64,000 bases of DNA from Sphingobium soli (GTDB lineage Bacteria > Pseudomonadota > Alphaproteobacteria > Sphingomonadales > Sphingomonadaceae): contig NZ_JAJGNP010000005.1 in the NCBI RefSeq assembly GCF_020782245.1, positions 124,001 through 188,000 of the forward strand, read 5' to 3'. Under the pieces are notes generated by a model. The model had not been told where the DNA came from, ran no database searches, and saw only the letters and a list, made by a program, of their open reading frames with translations. A program made the position numbers and the translations under genes. Position 1 is the stretch's first letter. Each line of letters starts with the position of its first letter. Positions 36,996 through 46,067 of this stretch are shown here, in pieces.

Positions 36996-37616
36996 CTATT
37001 GAATAACGAAATTGGTAAAATAAACGTTATCAACGCCGCCATAGCCGGTTTTCTGCTTCAAAATATCGTTGATGATCGTCCTGATCTTGCCTTGCAGCAT
37101 CTGCTTGCCCTTGGGGGTGTCCAGCACCTCCTGCGGCTGCTGGGCAAGCATCATCAGCACCTGGCTGCGGATCGCCATTTCATGCGTCTTGATCGCATCG
37201 ATGACGCGCATGTCATAATAGGTCGACACCGCGACCGAAATCTGGGCGAAGGCGTCAGTATCGCTCATGTTGGAGGTGAAGGGCGCCTGCAACTGGAAAT
37301 AGGTCGCCTGATAGGCGGCCGGATTGGCCGGGGTCGGCAGGTCGATGCCCTTGCCATGCGGCATGGCGTGGAGAGCGCCGGCTTCCCCATGCGGGGCGGC
37401 ATGGGCCTTGGCAATGTCTTCCGCGCTTTCGCCGGCCAGCACGAGTACGGGCTTGTTGGGGTCCTCCTTGGGGCCTTCCTCCTTCGCGCCGAAGAAGCCG
37501 GCGGCATAAAGGCCACCCGCCGCGCCCGCGCCGCCGACGATGACGCCGACGACCAGCAGCAGGATCATCTTCATGCCCCCGCCCTTTTTCTTCTTGGCCT
37601 TCGGTTCGTCGCTCAT
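36996..37616 (-). CDS. fliL: Flagellar basal body-associated protein FliL
   Basis: This is a 206-residue protein with a lysine-rich cytoplasmic start (KAKKKKGGG), one membrane segment (MILLLVVGVIVGGAGAAGGLYA) and a periplasmic domain ending in VDNVYFTNFVIQ, the typical FliL C-terminus. FliL surrounds the stator and supports torque. A histidine-rich insert (KAHAAPHGEAGALHAMPHGKG) after the membrane segment is not general in the family. It lies 28 bases after fliK. Confidence 0.9.
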   Translation of the reverse strand: MSDEPKAKKKKGGGMKMILLLVVGVIVGGAGAAGGLYAAGFFGAKEEGPKEDPNKPVLVLAGESAEDIAKAHAAPHGEAGALHAMPHGKGIDLPTPANPAAYQATYFQLQAPFTSNMSDTDAFAQISVAVSTYYDMRVIDAIKTHEMAIRSQVLMMLAQQPQEVLDTPKGKQMLQGKIRTIINDILKQKTGYGGVDNVYFTNFVIQ

Positions 37617-37644
37617 GCTCTAGGTCCCCTGGGATGGGCGCGGA

Positions 37645-40539
37645 TCACGCATAGCGCGCGCGCACTGTGTCGCGGGCGCTGTTGCCCGCCTCCTCAGAGT
37701 CCATAACGACCGGACCGTCCCCATTTTTATGCAGCTGCGCGATATTTTCGCGACCCTGCCGGCCCTGCATCTGCGATTGGCCCGATCCCTGCCCCTGGGC
37801 CTGCCAATGGCCGGCGGACGGCTGCTGCTGTGGATCGGATTGCGAACCATTCTGGTTCGCGGCGTTATCGGCACGAGCCGGTTCGGTGATATGCGCGGAC
37901 CGCTCCACCCGCACGTCATGAATGCGCCCGGCGGCTAAGGCGGGGTCCCGTTTCAACTGGTCGCTATCCTGGCGCAACGCCAGTTCAGCCGCTTCGCTGG
38001 CGACGGTCAAGCTCACCGCCACGCCGTCCGCGCCCTGGCGAATGTCGACCTGAACGGGGCCAAGCCGGTCGGCGTTGATCTGGAACCGGCCCTGCGCGCC
38101 ATTGGCCGACAGACCGGCAATGTCACGCGCCAGCCCGTCGATCCACTGGCCCGAAACGCCCATATCGACCATCTGCGCGCCAAGGCTGGCGGACAGGTCG
38201 CTGACGGGCATGGCGAGCGGCGCGATCTGAGCCGTCGCTTGCGGCGCGGGAGTCAGAAGCGGTGCGGTCGCGGCGCTCGCCGGCACAGACGCTGCCGCTG
38301 GCGCGGCGGATGGGGCATCGGTCATCGGCGCGGCCGCGCTGTCGCCCCGTGGCTCGGCAACCTGGGGGGCGCGGCCTATCATCTGGTCGCGCACCAGCTG
38401 GAGCAAGGAAACGGCCTCCGCCCGAACCCGCTGGACCATGGGCCGCGCGACGTCGGACACCATGTCCGGCGGCGTTACGACCGCATCATCCTGGGCAGGG
38501 GCGGACTGATCGGCCGCTGCCTGCGCCGCCATGGCCGGGGTCGTCGGGAAACCCGTCGCGACGGCACCGCGCCCGGCACTAGCCGGCTTTCCCGGTTCCG
38601 CTGGCACGGGTGGACTAACGATCTCACTCGGCGCAACGACCGGAGGCGGTTCCCGCGCTGCGGATAGGGTCGATGCCTCGGCCGGCGTTGCAGGGGCCGA
38701 CACGGATGGTGCGGCACTCCGAGCTACAGCAGCCCCGGATCCAGCCGCATGAAGGGCCGGCGCTGGCGGGGCCTCGGCTGGCGGGATGTCTGAGGGCGGC
38801 GTCCTTGTCGCGACGGATAGCGCGGCCGGCCCATCGGCCGAAGCGGCCATCATGGCGGGCCGTGGCATGGCGGAACCGACGGCGGGAGCAGCGGACGTGT
38901 CCGGAATCGCGCGCTCGTCCGCACCCTCGCGCGCGACAGGCATCGGCGCCGCGGCCATGGCCGGGTCAAAAGCTGACGCGGCAGTGGCGTGCCCGACCGG
39001 CGCGCGCGTGGTCGGAGCGGCCGTCACAGGCTCGCTCCTATTCGGTGTTTGCGCGACGGCGGGATGTGGCTGATCGACCGGCAGCATCGGGTCTGTGACA
39101 AGGGCTTCGGCACCTGCGGACACAGAAGGCCGAATCTGAGGCGCTACGCCGGCCAACGGTGCTGGCTGGACCGCATGGGTGGCCTTGGCCGGTTGCGGGA
39201 CCGGCGATGGCGGGTATGTCGCGTCGGCAGGGGCGACGCTGCGTGCGCCCGTATCGACAGGAGCGCTGATCGCGGCCGCCTGCGGTTCAGCCGAAGGGGT
39301 TGCCGTTGGTGGCGCTGGGACAGCCCTGTTTTCGACCGGCACCGTTGACGACGCGACAGGCGCATGATCGGACGGCACGGGATGATCGGCCATCGGCACG
39401 GCCGGGTCGATGGGCGCGGCAATGGGCTGCGGCGGGAGGCCGGCGCTCTTGGGTGACTTAGTCGTGGCGATGTTTGGGGCACCCGCATCGACCGGCGCGG
39501 CATCGGGCTGCGGCGGGGACGGATGCGCTGGCATGGCGGGCTGCGACCGGCTGGTGGCAGGCGCGACCGGCGCAGCGGCAACAGGCGAAGGCGCGCTGTC
39601 AGCGACGGGGGCCGGAGATACCGGTACGGGAATCGGCATCGCCAAGGCGGAAACCGAAATCGGGGCGTCTTCGGCCCGATCCGCGCGCGTCTTCGCTTTG
39701 GGAGCGTCCGGTTGCACCGCCTGTTCGTCTTCGCCGCCTTCCGCAGGAACCGCCGGCGTCTCCGCACGCTCCGCTTCGTTCGGCACGACGGGCTTCGCGA
39801 CGCTGTCGTCCATCGGGGCCAGCATGGCAGCTTCGGGCGCGGCGGACGCGACCGCCATGGCTTGGCCCTCCCAGGTCAGGTTCGCAACCGGCGGCTCCGA
39901 CCGTCCCATGTCGGTCGGTGCCGCGATCCCTGGAGCAGGCGATGGCCCATCCCCATGCGCGACGGGCTGCAACGGGTCAGCCCCGTCCTTCCCCGGCCCG
40001 GCGAGGGACGGACCCGGTCGGCCGAGCGCGACGGCTGGCGATTCGTCCTGACCTGCCATGGGGAGCCGCACAACCGCAGGCGATCCTTCCGGCACGTCGG
40101 TGGACGCATGGGGCCGTTTCAGCAGCTCTGGATCAGCGCCGTCCGCATCCGGGACGCGCGAGGGCTGAGCCGTTGCCGGGCCGGCTGTCGGCGCCGCCTC
40201 GATTGGCGCGGGCACTGCCCCCTGCCCTGGCATCGGCAAGAGCGCCGGTTGCGCCCCGGCGTCGCCTTCTACCAAGGGAGCAGGCATGGCGGGGCCCGCC
40301 GGCACCATCGCCTTATCGCCACCATGCGAATATTCTTGTCCGACGAGGGTTGCCGACGTCCGGGCGGCAAAGGCTGCGACATCGTCCGCCGCCGGAGGGC
40401 TGGCAGGCTTATCCGCCTGCGCTGCGCTCAGAAATTGCGCGAAGTCCACGCTGCCTTCGGCCGGCAGGGTCATGGCTTGCGCTCCGCCAGGCGCGACCGT
40501 GGGAAACAGCAGAGCCTTGAGGCTGGTCAACATGGTCAT
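37645..40539 (-). CDS. fliK: Flagellar hook-length control protein FliK, unusually long
   Basis: This is a 964-residue protein, more than twice the length of enteric FliK (about 400). Only the last 200 residues look structured: NGAQGRFQINADRLGPVQVDIRQGADGVAVSL is the conserved hook-length domain that contacts FlhB. Residues from about 40 to 750 are Pro, Ala, Val and Ser-rich and appear disordered. Late residues are Gln/Gly-rich. FliK acts as an exported ruler. It lies three bases after fliJ. Large open frames on the opposite strand here are a by-product of the composition. Confidence 0.88.
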   Translation of the reverse strand: MTMLTSLKALLFPTVAPGGAQAMTLPAEGSVDFAQFLSAAQADKPASPPAADDVAAFAARTSATLVGQEYSHGGDKAMVPAGPAMPAPLVEGDAGAQPALLPMPGQGAVPAPIEAAPTAGPATAQPSRVPDADGADPELLKRPHASTDVPEGSPAVVRLPMAGQDESPAVALGRPGPSLAGPGKDGADPLQPVAHGDGPSPAPGIAAPTDMGRSEPPVANLTWEGQAMAVASAAPEAAMLAPMDDSVAKPVVPNEAERAETPAVPAEGGEDEQAVQPDAPKAKTRADRAEDAPISVSALAMPIPVPVSPAPVADSAPSPVAAAPVAPATSRSQPAMPAHPSPPQPDAAPVDAGAPNIATTKSPKSAGLPPQPIAAPIDPAVPMADHPVPSDHAPVASSTVPVENRAVPAPPTATPSAEPQAAAISAPVDTGARSVAPADATYPPSPVPQPAKATHAVQPAPLAGVAPQIRPSVSAGAEALVTDPMLPVDQPHPAVAQTPNRSEPVTAAPTTRAPVGHATAASAFDPAMAAAPMPVAREGADERAIPDTSAAPAVGSAMPRPAMMAASADGPAALSVATRTPPSDIPPAEAPPAPALHAAGSGAAVARSAAPSVSAPATPAEASTLSAAREPPPVVAPSEIVSPPVPAEPGKPASAGRGAVATGFPTTPAMAAQAAADQSAPAQDDAVVTPPDMVSDVARPMVQRVRAEAVSLLQLVRDQMIGRAPQVAEPRGDSAAAPMTDAPSAAPAAASVPASAATAPLLTPAPQATAQIAPLAMPVSDLSASLGAQMVDMGVSGQWIDGLARDIAGLSANGAQGRFQINADRLGPVQVDIRQGADGVAVSLTVASEAAELALRQDSDQLKRDPALAAGRIHDVRVERSAHITEPARADNAANQNGSQSDPQQQPSAGHWQAQGQGSGQSQMQGRQGRENIAQLHKNGDGPVVMDSEEAGNSARDTVRARYA

Positions 40540-40542
40540 GGC

Positions 40543-40968
40543 TCACTGTCCCTCGTTGCGCTGCATCCGCCGATAGCGTGGCAAAGCGGCAAGCTTGTTC
40601 TCCTGCCACTCCTCCAGGGTCGCGCGGGCGCGGTCCTTGAGGCGGCTGGCAATTTCCTTCTCGCGGTTCGCTGCAAGAGTCATGCCTTCTTTCACTTCGA
40701 CATTGCGGCGCGCGTCATAGAGCGCGCCATCAAGCTGGCGACTGGCCTGTTCCAAGCGCGTCGCAAGTTCCTGCATCGCGGCGAAGGATGCGCCATTGGC
40801 CATGCCCTGCGTCTCGAACAATTCGTCGCGCACGGCGCGCAGTCGCTCCAGATTATGGGCGATGCCATTGGCCTCGTCGCGGGCGCGCGCGGTTTCGGCG
40901 ACCGCCATGGAATGCTGGACCGCGCGCACGCGCAACACGCGCTGGCGGCGATTGACCAGCCCCTTCAC
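40543..40968 (-). CDS. fliJ: Flagellar export protein FliJ
   Basis: This is a 141-residue, highly charged coiled-coil protein, the central stalk of the FliH-FliI ATPase. The heptad pattern runs through VLRVRAVQHSMAVAETARARDEANG and KEIASRLKDRARATLEEWQENK. The start is a GTG that overlaps the fliI stop (GTGA, 40965-40968). Assignment rests on position and coiled-coil character, because FliJ sequences vary widely. Confidence 0.85.
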   Translation of the reverse strand: MKGLVNRRQRVLRVRAVQHSMAVAETARARDEANGIAHNLERLRAVRDELFETQGMANGASFAAMQELATRLEQASRQLDGALYDARRNVEVKEGMTLAANREKEIASRLKDRARATLEEWQENKLAALPRYRRMQRNEGQ

Positions 40969-42293
40969 GCGCCAAAGCCGGCGATGAGCGCGGCGGCGCT
41001 GGTGTCGAGGTCGATGCGGCTTTTCTGATCCTGCCGGATGAAATCGAGGATTTCCTGCCGGCGCTTGACCGCTTCGTCGATCACCGGGTCATTGCCGGGG
41101 CGATAGGCGCCCATCAGGATAAGATCGCGATTTTCCTCATAGGCGGCCCACAGGCGGCGATAGCCGGCGGCGGCCTGGCGATGGTCGTCGGGGACGACGT
41201 CCGCCATGACGCGCGACAGGGACTTGCCGATGTCGATGGCGGGGAAGATCGCCTGTTCCGACAATTGGCGCGACAGCACGAAATGCCCGTCGACAATGGC
41301 GCGGGCGGCATCGACGATCGGATCGTCGGTGTCGTCGCCATCGGCCAGTACGGTGTAGAGCGCGGTGATCGACCCGCCGGTGCGCGCGTCGACGCCGGCG
41401 CGCTCGACAAGCCGGGGAATGAGCGCGAGCGCCGAGGGCGGATAGCCCTTCATCGCCGGCGGCTCACCCAGCGCCAGCCCGATTTCGCGCTGGGCATGGG
41501 CGCAGCGGGTCAGGCTGTCGATCAGCAGCAGCACCTTCTTGCCACGGGCGCGGAAATATTCGGCGATGGCGGTGGCGCGAGCAGCGGCGCGCAGGCGCAG
41601 CACCGGGGGATGATCGGCGGGCACGGCGACGACGATCGACTTGTGCATCGCGTTCTTGAGCTTGGTTTCCAGGAAGTCGCTGACTTCGCGCCCGCGTTCG
41701 CCGATCAGGCCCGTGACGACGATGTCGGCTTCCGCGCCGGCGATCATCTGGCCCATCAAAACCGACTTGCCGACGCCAGACCCTGCGATGATGGCGATGC
41801 GCTGGCCGCGCCCGGCGGTGAGCAAGGCGTTGACCGCGCGCACGCCCAGGTCAAAGGGTTCGGTGACGCGGCCGCGATCGAGGACATTGCCCTTGACGCC
41901 ATTGAGCGGCCAGGTGCCGCCCGTGATGATCGGCCCCTTGCGGTCCAGCGGCTGGCCCATCGCGTCGATGACGCGGCCGATCAGTCCGTCGCCCACCTGC
42001 ACCATATTCGCCTGGCTGTCCGGTTCGACGCGAATGCCGTTTTCCAGCGGCGCGTCGGCGTCGAGCGGCACCAGCAATGTGCGGTCGCCGCGAAAGCCGA
42101 CGACTTCGGCGCGGCAGACCGACCCATCGCTCGCCAGCACCCGCGCGCCCGACCCGATCGGGCGGCGAAAGCCGGTGACTTCCAGCATGCCCGCATCATG
42201 GCTGACCAACCGGCCGACATGGCGCGGGGCGCGGTTCTGCACCTGCAAATGATCGAACAGATGTTCCGCCTGACGCAGCGCTGCCTGGATCAT
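40965..42293 (-). CDS. fliI: Flagellum-specific ATPase FliI
   Basis: This is a 442-residue ATPase related to F1 beta, which powers substrate entry into the export gate. The Walker A motif GSGVGKSVL is near residue 170, followed by GLIGERGREVSDFLE, VLLLIDSLTRCAHAQREIGLALGEPPAMKGYPPS and TALYTVLADGDDTDDPI, all hallmarks of FliI. It overlaps fliH by four bases. Confidence 0.96.
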   Translation of the reverse strand: MIQAALRQAEHLFDHLQVQNRAPRHVGRLVSHDAGMLEVTGFRRPIGSGARVLASDGSVCRAEVVGFRGDRTLLVPLDADAPLENGIRVEPDSQANMVQVGDGLIGRVIDAMGQPLDRKGPIITGGTWPLNGVKGNVLDRGRVTEPFDLGVRAVNALLTAGRGQRIAIIAGSGVGKSVLMGQMIAGAEADIVVTGLIGERGREVSDFLETKLKNAMHKSIVVAVPADHPPVLRLRAAARATAIAEYFRARGKKVLLLIDSLTRCAHAQREIGLALGEPPAMKGYPPSALALIPRLVERAGVDARTGGSITALYTVLADGDDTDDPIVDAARAIVDGHFVLSRQLSEQAIFPAIDIGKSLSRVMADVVPDDHRQAAAGYRRLWAAYEENRDLILMGAYRPGNDPVIDEAVKRRQEILDFIRQDQKSRIDLDTSAAALIAGFGA

Positions 42294-42928
42294 GATTTGC
42301 CTTCCATGTCATCCATCAGCGCGCGCAGGCGCGACAGGCGCACGTCCGGGCCATCCTCGACCCAGCCGTCCGCCGTTTCCAGCCGCACGCAACCGCGCTG
42401 CATGCTCTTGTCGGCGACCATCGGCACGCCGATCGTCTCGCCTTCCAGCAGCGAAACGTCGTCAGGATGCAGGTGCAGCGCGCTTTTGTCCTGATTGCTT
42501 TCGATGAAGGCTGCGACCGTGTCGCACCGGTCGACCAGCCGCTCCAGATCGATCTCCACCTCGCCGACAATCTGTTCGACGAGGCGCACGACGGTTGCGG
42601 ACAACATGGTCGACAACATGCCGCTGGGCGCGGGCGCGAGCAGGTCCAGCGCCTCGGCCAGGCGCGCGCGCGCATCGGTATCGGCGGAATTGGCCTCGGC
42701 GGTGACGCGGCAGCCTTCGTCGAAGCCCAGCGTGAAAGCCTCCATACGGGCTTCCTCGACCAGATCGACTTCCGGCTCCACCTCGATCACAGCGCCGCGC
42801 ATCGCGGCGGTCAGCTGCCCCGCAGGCGCGGTATAGAGGCTGCGAAAGCCGCCTTCGGCCGGGCGGAAGCCCGCGACGGTGACCGGCGCGACGTCCCGAA
42901 CCGCCTCTGCGCCCCAGATCCTAGACAA
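42290..42928 (-). CDS. fliH: Flagellar assembly protein FliH
   Basis: This 212-residue protein binds and restrains FliI. The N-terminal third is acidic and variable. The C-terminal part (VVRLVEQIVGEVEIDLERLVDRCDTVAAF, then LHLHPDDVSLLE and RGCVRLETADGWVEDG) is the FliH pattern. No ATG fits the N-terminus. The frame opens with a TTG at 42928 that overlaps fliG by eight bases, so a TTG start with coupled translation is likely. Confidence 0.85.
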   Translation of the reverse strand: MSRIWGAEAVRDVAPVTVAGFRPAEGGFRSLYTAPAGQLTAAMRGAVIEVEPEVDLVEEARMEAFTLGFDEGCRVTAEANSADTDARARLAEALDLLAPAPSGMLSTMLSATVVRLVEQIVGEVEIDLERLVDRCDTVAAFIESNQDKSALHLHPDDVSLLEGETIGVPMVADKSMQRGCVRLETADGWVEDGPDVRLSRLRALMDDMEGKS

Positions 42929-43937
42929 AGTCGTTGCCCTTTCCGCCGAGCATGATGGTGCCGGCGTCCGCCATGCGGCGCGCGGTCGCGATGATGAGTT
43001 TTTGCGCGTCGATCACTTCGGCCAGGCGAATAGGGCCGCGCTCCTCGATCTCGTCGGCGATCGCCTGCGCCGCGCGGGCGGACATGCAGCTGAAAATCTT
43101 GCCCTTGAGCAGGTCGTTCGCGCCCTTGAGCGCGACAACCAGCACCGTGCTGTCGATCGTGCGCATCAGCGTGCCCAGATTCTTGTCATCCATGTCGATG
43201 AGGTTGTCGAAGACGAACATCTCCTCCTCGATCGTCTGGGCGATCATCTTGTCGCGCTTGGCGACGGCTTTCATGATCCGCTGTTCATTGTCCTTGCGGA
43301 CATTGTTCATGATCGCGGCCGCCTCAACCGTGCCGCCGCGCTGGGATGCAGCGCCCTGCTTGGAGGCGGGACCGCGCAGCAGCAGTTGCTCCAGATCCTC
43401 CAGCGCCTCGTTCGACACGGGGCCGAGCGTGGCGATACGATAGACGATTTCCTCCTGATATTCGGACGGCAGCAATTGCAGCACGTCGGCCGCGACCGGC
43501 GCCTCCAGATGCGCCAGCACGATCGCCATAATCTGGGGATGCTCCATTTCGATGAGCACCGCGATTTCCTTGGCATCCATCCATTTGAGCATTTCCAGCT
43601 GGGTGGAGCGGGTCGGCGGGGTGATGCGCGCCAGGATGGTTTCCGCGCGCTCCTCGCCCAGCGCCTTGGTCATCGCGCCGCGGATATGGCGAGTCGCGCC
43701 ATAGCCGATGGTGGTGCGCTTCTTGGCCTTGGTGACGAAATGGTCGAGCGCCTCGTTCACTTCCTCCGGGTCGACATCCTGCACGTCATACATGGCATAG
43801 CCAAGCTGGCGCACTTCGTCGGGTTCCAGGCGGGAAAGGATCTGCGCGGCTTCATCCTCGTTGAACAGCATCAGCAGGACGGCGGCGGCGGCGCTGCCCT
43901 TGAGCGCCTCGGGACGGCCAGGGACGATCTCAGGCAT
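42921..43937 (-). CDS. fliG: Flagellar motor switch protein FliG
   Basis: This is a 338-residue C-ring protein that meets the stator. The N-terminal domain binds FliF. The EHPQ motif appears as MEHPQIMAIVLAHLEAPVAADVL. The C-terminal torque domain has MFVFDNLIDMDDKNLGTLMRTIDSTVLVVALKG with the conserved charged residues. It overlaps fliF by eight bases. Confidence 0.96.
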   Translation of the reverse strand: MPEIVPGRPEALKGSAAAAVLLMLFNEDEAAQILSRLEPDEVRQLGYAMYDVQDVDPEEVNEALDHFVTKAKKRTTIGYGATRHIRGAMTKALGEERAETILARITPPTRSTQLEMLKWMDAKEIAVLIEMEHPQIMAIVLAHLEAPVAADVLQLLPSEYQEEIVYRIATLGPVSNEALEDLEQLLLRGPASKQGAASQRGGTVEAAAIMNNVRKDNEQRIMKAVAKRDKMIAQTIEEEMFVFDNLIDMDDKNLGTLMRTIDSTVLVVALKGANDLLKGKIFSCMSARAAQAIADEIEERGPIRLAEVIDAQKLIIATARRMADAGTIMLGGKGNDFV

Positions 43938-45690
43938 TTTCCTTTTCCTTCTTCGCGTCCTTCAGCAGATCGCGCACCACCAGGGCGGCGCGATCCGGGT
44001 CCTGCTTCACGAAGTTGCGAATGAGGTCGGCGCGCTGCGCATAGTCATAGGTGGACGAAATCATGTCGAGCGTCACCGGGGCGGAGGGGTCGGCCGGATT
44101 GGCGACCGCTTGCTTGGTGAGTTCGGTCGAGATCGCCTGGCCGATCACCTGCTTCTGTTCGGCGCGTTCGGCAGCCGCAGCCTCCTGCGCGGCGGCGCGG
44201 CGTTTGAGCAGCGGGCGGCCGATGCCGAAGATCACCAGCAGCGCAACCAGCAAGGCCGACACGTTGCGCGCCAGCGGCGCGATCCAGTCCGCTTCATACC
44301 AGGGCGTCTCGGCGGTCGCTTCCTTGACGAAGCTGCGCGAGGAGAGCGCGACCACGTCGCCACGGGTCTGGTCGAAACCGACCGCGCCCTTCACCAATGC
44401 TTCCAGCGCGGCGATTTCCTGCGGCGAACGGGGCTTGCCGTCCGGGCCATTGTCCAGCGCGACCGCGACCGACAGCCGCTTGACCGTGCCGGTGGCGTCG
44501 CGGACGACGGACACTTCGCGGCCCAGTTCGAAATTGCGGTTGAATGTTTCCTCGGTCTTCATCAGCGGATCGGCGGGCGTGCCGGGACCCTGCGCCTGAG
44601 CCGTCTGGCCCTGCGTCACCGCCTGGCCATTGGGGTTGGTCTGCGTGACCGTGGGGTCGACGGGCGCCTGGTTGCTGAGCGCGCCGGGGATGCCGCTCGC
44701 CTCGCCCTTGCCCTGCCCGCGCGGGTCGGACGCCCAGCTGCCCGCTTCGCTGCGCAGCCGCGCTTCGTCCTGCGGATAGGTTTCGCGGGTCGCCTGGCGT
44801 TCGGCGAAATTCAGTTCGGCATGGACTTCGGTCGAAAAATTGCCGTCGCCCAAAATCGGCGTCAGCAGCGCGATCACCGACTGGCGATAGCGATCCTCGA
44901 TCTTGCCCTGCATCGCAAGCTGGCGGTCATCGCCCGCATTGCCATCATTGTCGGTCAGCAACCGGCCATTCTGGTCGACCAGCGAGATATCGTCCGGGCT
45001 GAGTTCAGGGATGGAGGACGCGACCAGATGGACGATCGCGCTCACCTGCTGCTGGGTCAGTTGCCGGCCCTGCGCCAGGCGCAGCATCACCGATGCCGAC
45101 GGCTTGGTGCGTTCGCGCAGGAACACGCTGGGTGGTTCGACGGCCAGATGCACCTTGGCGGTTTCGACGCTGTCGATCGCCTCGATCGTGCGAGCGAGGT
45201 CCATTTCGCGGGCCGAGCGCAGCTTTTCGCCCTCGACCGCGCGGCTGGCGCCCATCGGCAGGCTGTCGATCATGCTGTTGCCGTCGGGCGCGCTCTTGGG
45301 CAGGCCCTGGGCGGCGAGCATCATCTTCGCCTTGAAATAATCATCTTCCGCGACCGTCATCGCGCCCGAATTGTCGAAGTCGTAGCGCACGCCATTCTGG
45401 TCCAGCACCTGCGCGACGGCCGACTTGTCGGAATCGGGCAGGCCCCGGAACAGGTCGCGTTGCGGCGGCTCGCGCAGCGCGAGCCAGGCCGCGCCGGCGA
45501 CCGCGACGGTGCCAATGAGGCCCAGCAGCGGCAGGCTTTTCGCCACGGCGGGCTGTTTCATGAAGCCGGTGACGCGCGCCTTGATCGCGTCCATGCCCTT
45601 GGCGCCATTGCCGCCAAAGCCGGTGGTCGCCCCTGCGGGCAGAGCGGGCGCTGCGGCGCCGACGGCGGTGGAAAGTGCGTTCTCGCTCAT
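43930..45690 (-). CDS. fliF: Flagellar M-ring protein FliF
   Basis: This is a 586-residue membrane protein that forms the MS ring. One membrane segment near the start (SLPLLGLIGTVAVAGAAWLAL) and one near the end (VSALLVALLVIFGIGRPLL) bracket the periplasmic ring-building domains, which include MMLAAQGLPKS, ALEGELARTI-like and VHLAVEPPSVFLRE blocks. The C-terminal cytoplasmic tail (YDYAQRADLIRNFVKQDPDRAALVVRDLL) binds FliG. It lies three bases after fliE. Confidence 0.95.
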   Translation of the reverse strand: MSENALSTAVGAAAPALPAGATTGFGGNGAKGMDAIKARVTGFMKQPAVAKSLPLLGLIGTVAVAGAAWLALREPPQRDLFRGLPDSDKSAVAQVLDQNGVRYDFDNSGAMTVAEDDYFKAKMMLAAQGLPKSAPDGNSMIDSLPMGASRAVEGEKLRSAREMDLARTIEAIDSVETAKVHLAVEPPSVFLRERTKPSASVMLRLAQGRQLTQQQVSAIVHLVASSIPELSPDDISLVDQNGRLLTDNDGNAGDDRQLAMQGKIEDRYRQSVIALLTPILGDGNFSTEVHAELNFAERQATRETYPQDEARLRSEAGSWASDPRGQGKGEASGIPGALSNQAPVDPTVTQTNPNGQAVTQGQTAQAQGPGTPADPLMKTEETFNRNFELGREVSVVRDATGTVKRLSVAVALDNGPDGKPRSPQEIAALEALVKGAVGFDQTRGDVVALSSRSFVKEATAETPWYEADWIAPLARNVSALLVALLVIFGIGRPLLKRRAAAQEAAAAERAEQKQVIGQAISTELTKQAVANPADPSAPVTLDMISSTYDYAQRADLIRNFVKQDPDRAALVVRDLLKDAKKEKENA

Positions 45691-45693
45691 CGA

Positions 45694-46053
45694 TTATACC
45701 GGCATGCTCATGATGTCCTTGTAGGCGGACAGGAGTTTGTTGCGGACTTGCAGGGTCGCTTCGAAGCTGACCGACGCCTGTTGCTTGGCCAGCATGACGC
45801 CGGCGATGTCGGTGGTTTCGCCACGCTCGAACGAGGCGGCGGCCTCACCGGCCTGCGTTTGCAAGCCATTGACCTGTTGCAGCGCGCTGCTCAGCGCCTC
45901 GGTAAAGGCGCCGGGCTTGCTATCCTGAACGCCGCCAGCCGCGCCCGCGCCCGTAGCAGGGCCGGTCTGGGCGATATCGCGCAACGCTGCGTTCTTTTGC
46001 AGGATGGCGTTGCGGATCGCCATCACGCTGTCCGTAGGGGAAATGCCGTTCAT
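45694..46053 (-). CDS. fliE: Flagellar hook-basal body adaptor FliE
   Basis: This is a 119-residue protein that joins the MS ring to the rod. The C-terminal half has SFERGETTDIAGVMLAKQQASVSFEATLQVRNKLLSAYKDIMSMPV, the full FliE signature. The N-terminal half has an Ala/Gly-rich stretch. It lies 14 bases after the regulator gene, so the basal-body operon is read through from the regulator. Confidence 0.93.
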   Translation of the reverse strand: MNGISPTDSVMAIRNAILQKNAALRDIAQTGPATGAGAAGGVQDSKPGAFTEALSSALQQVNGLQTQAGEAAASFERGETTDIAGVMLAKQQASVSFEATLQVRNKLLSAYKDIMSMPV

Positions 46054-46067
46054 GTCACGCGCTCCTG

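Noticed and set aside
39474..41028. Long plus-strand open frames opposite fliK
   Set aside because: They mirror the Pro/Ala-rich FliK region, whose codon use leaves all frames open. No ribosome site or motif supports them.
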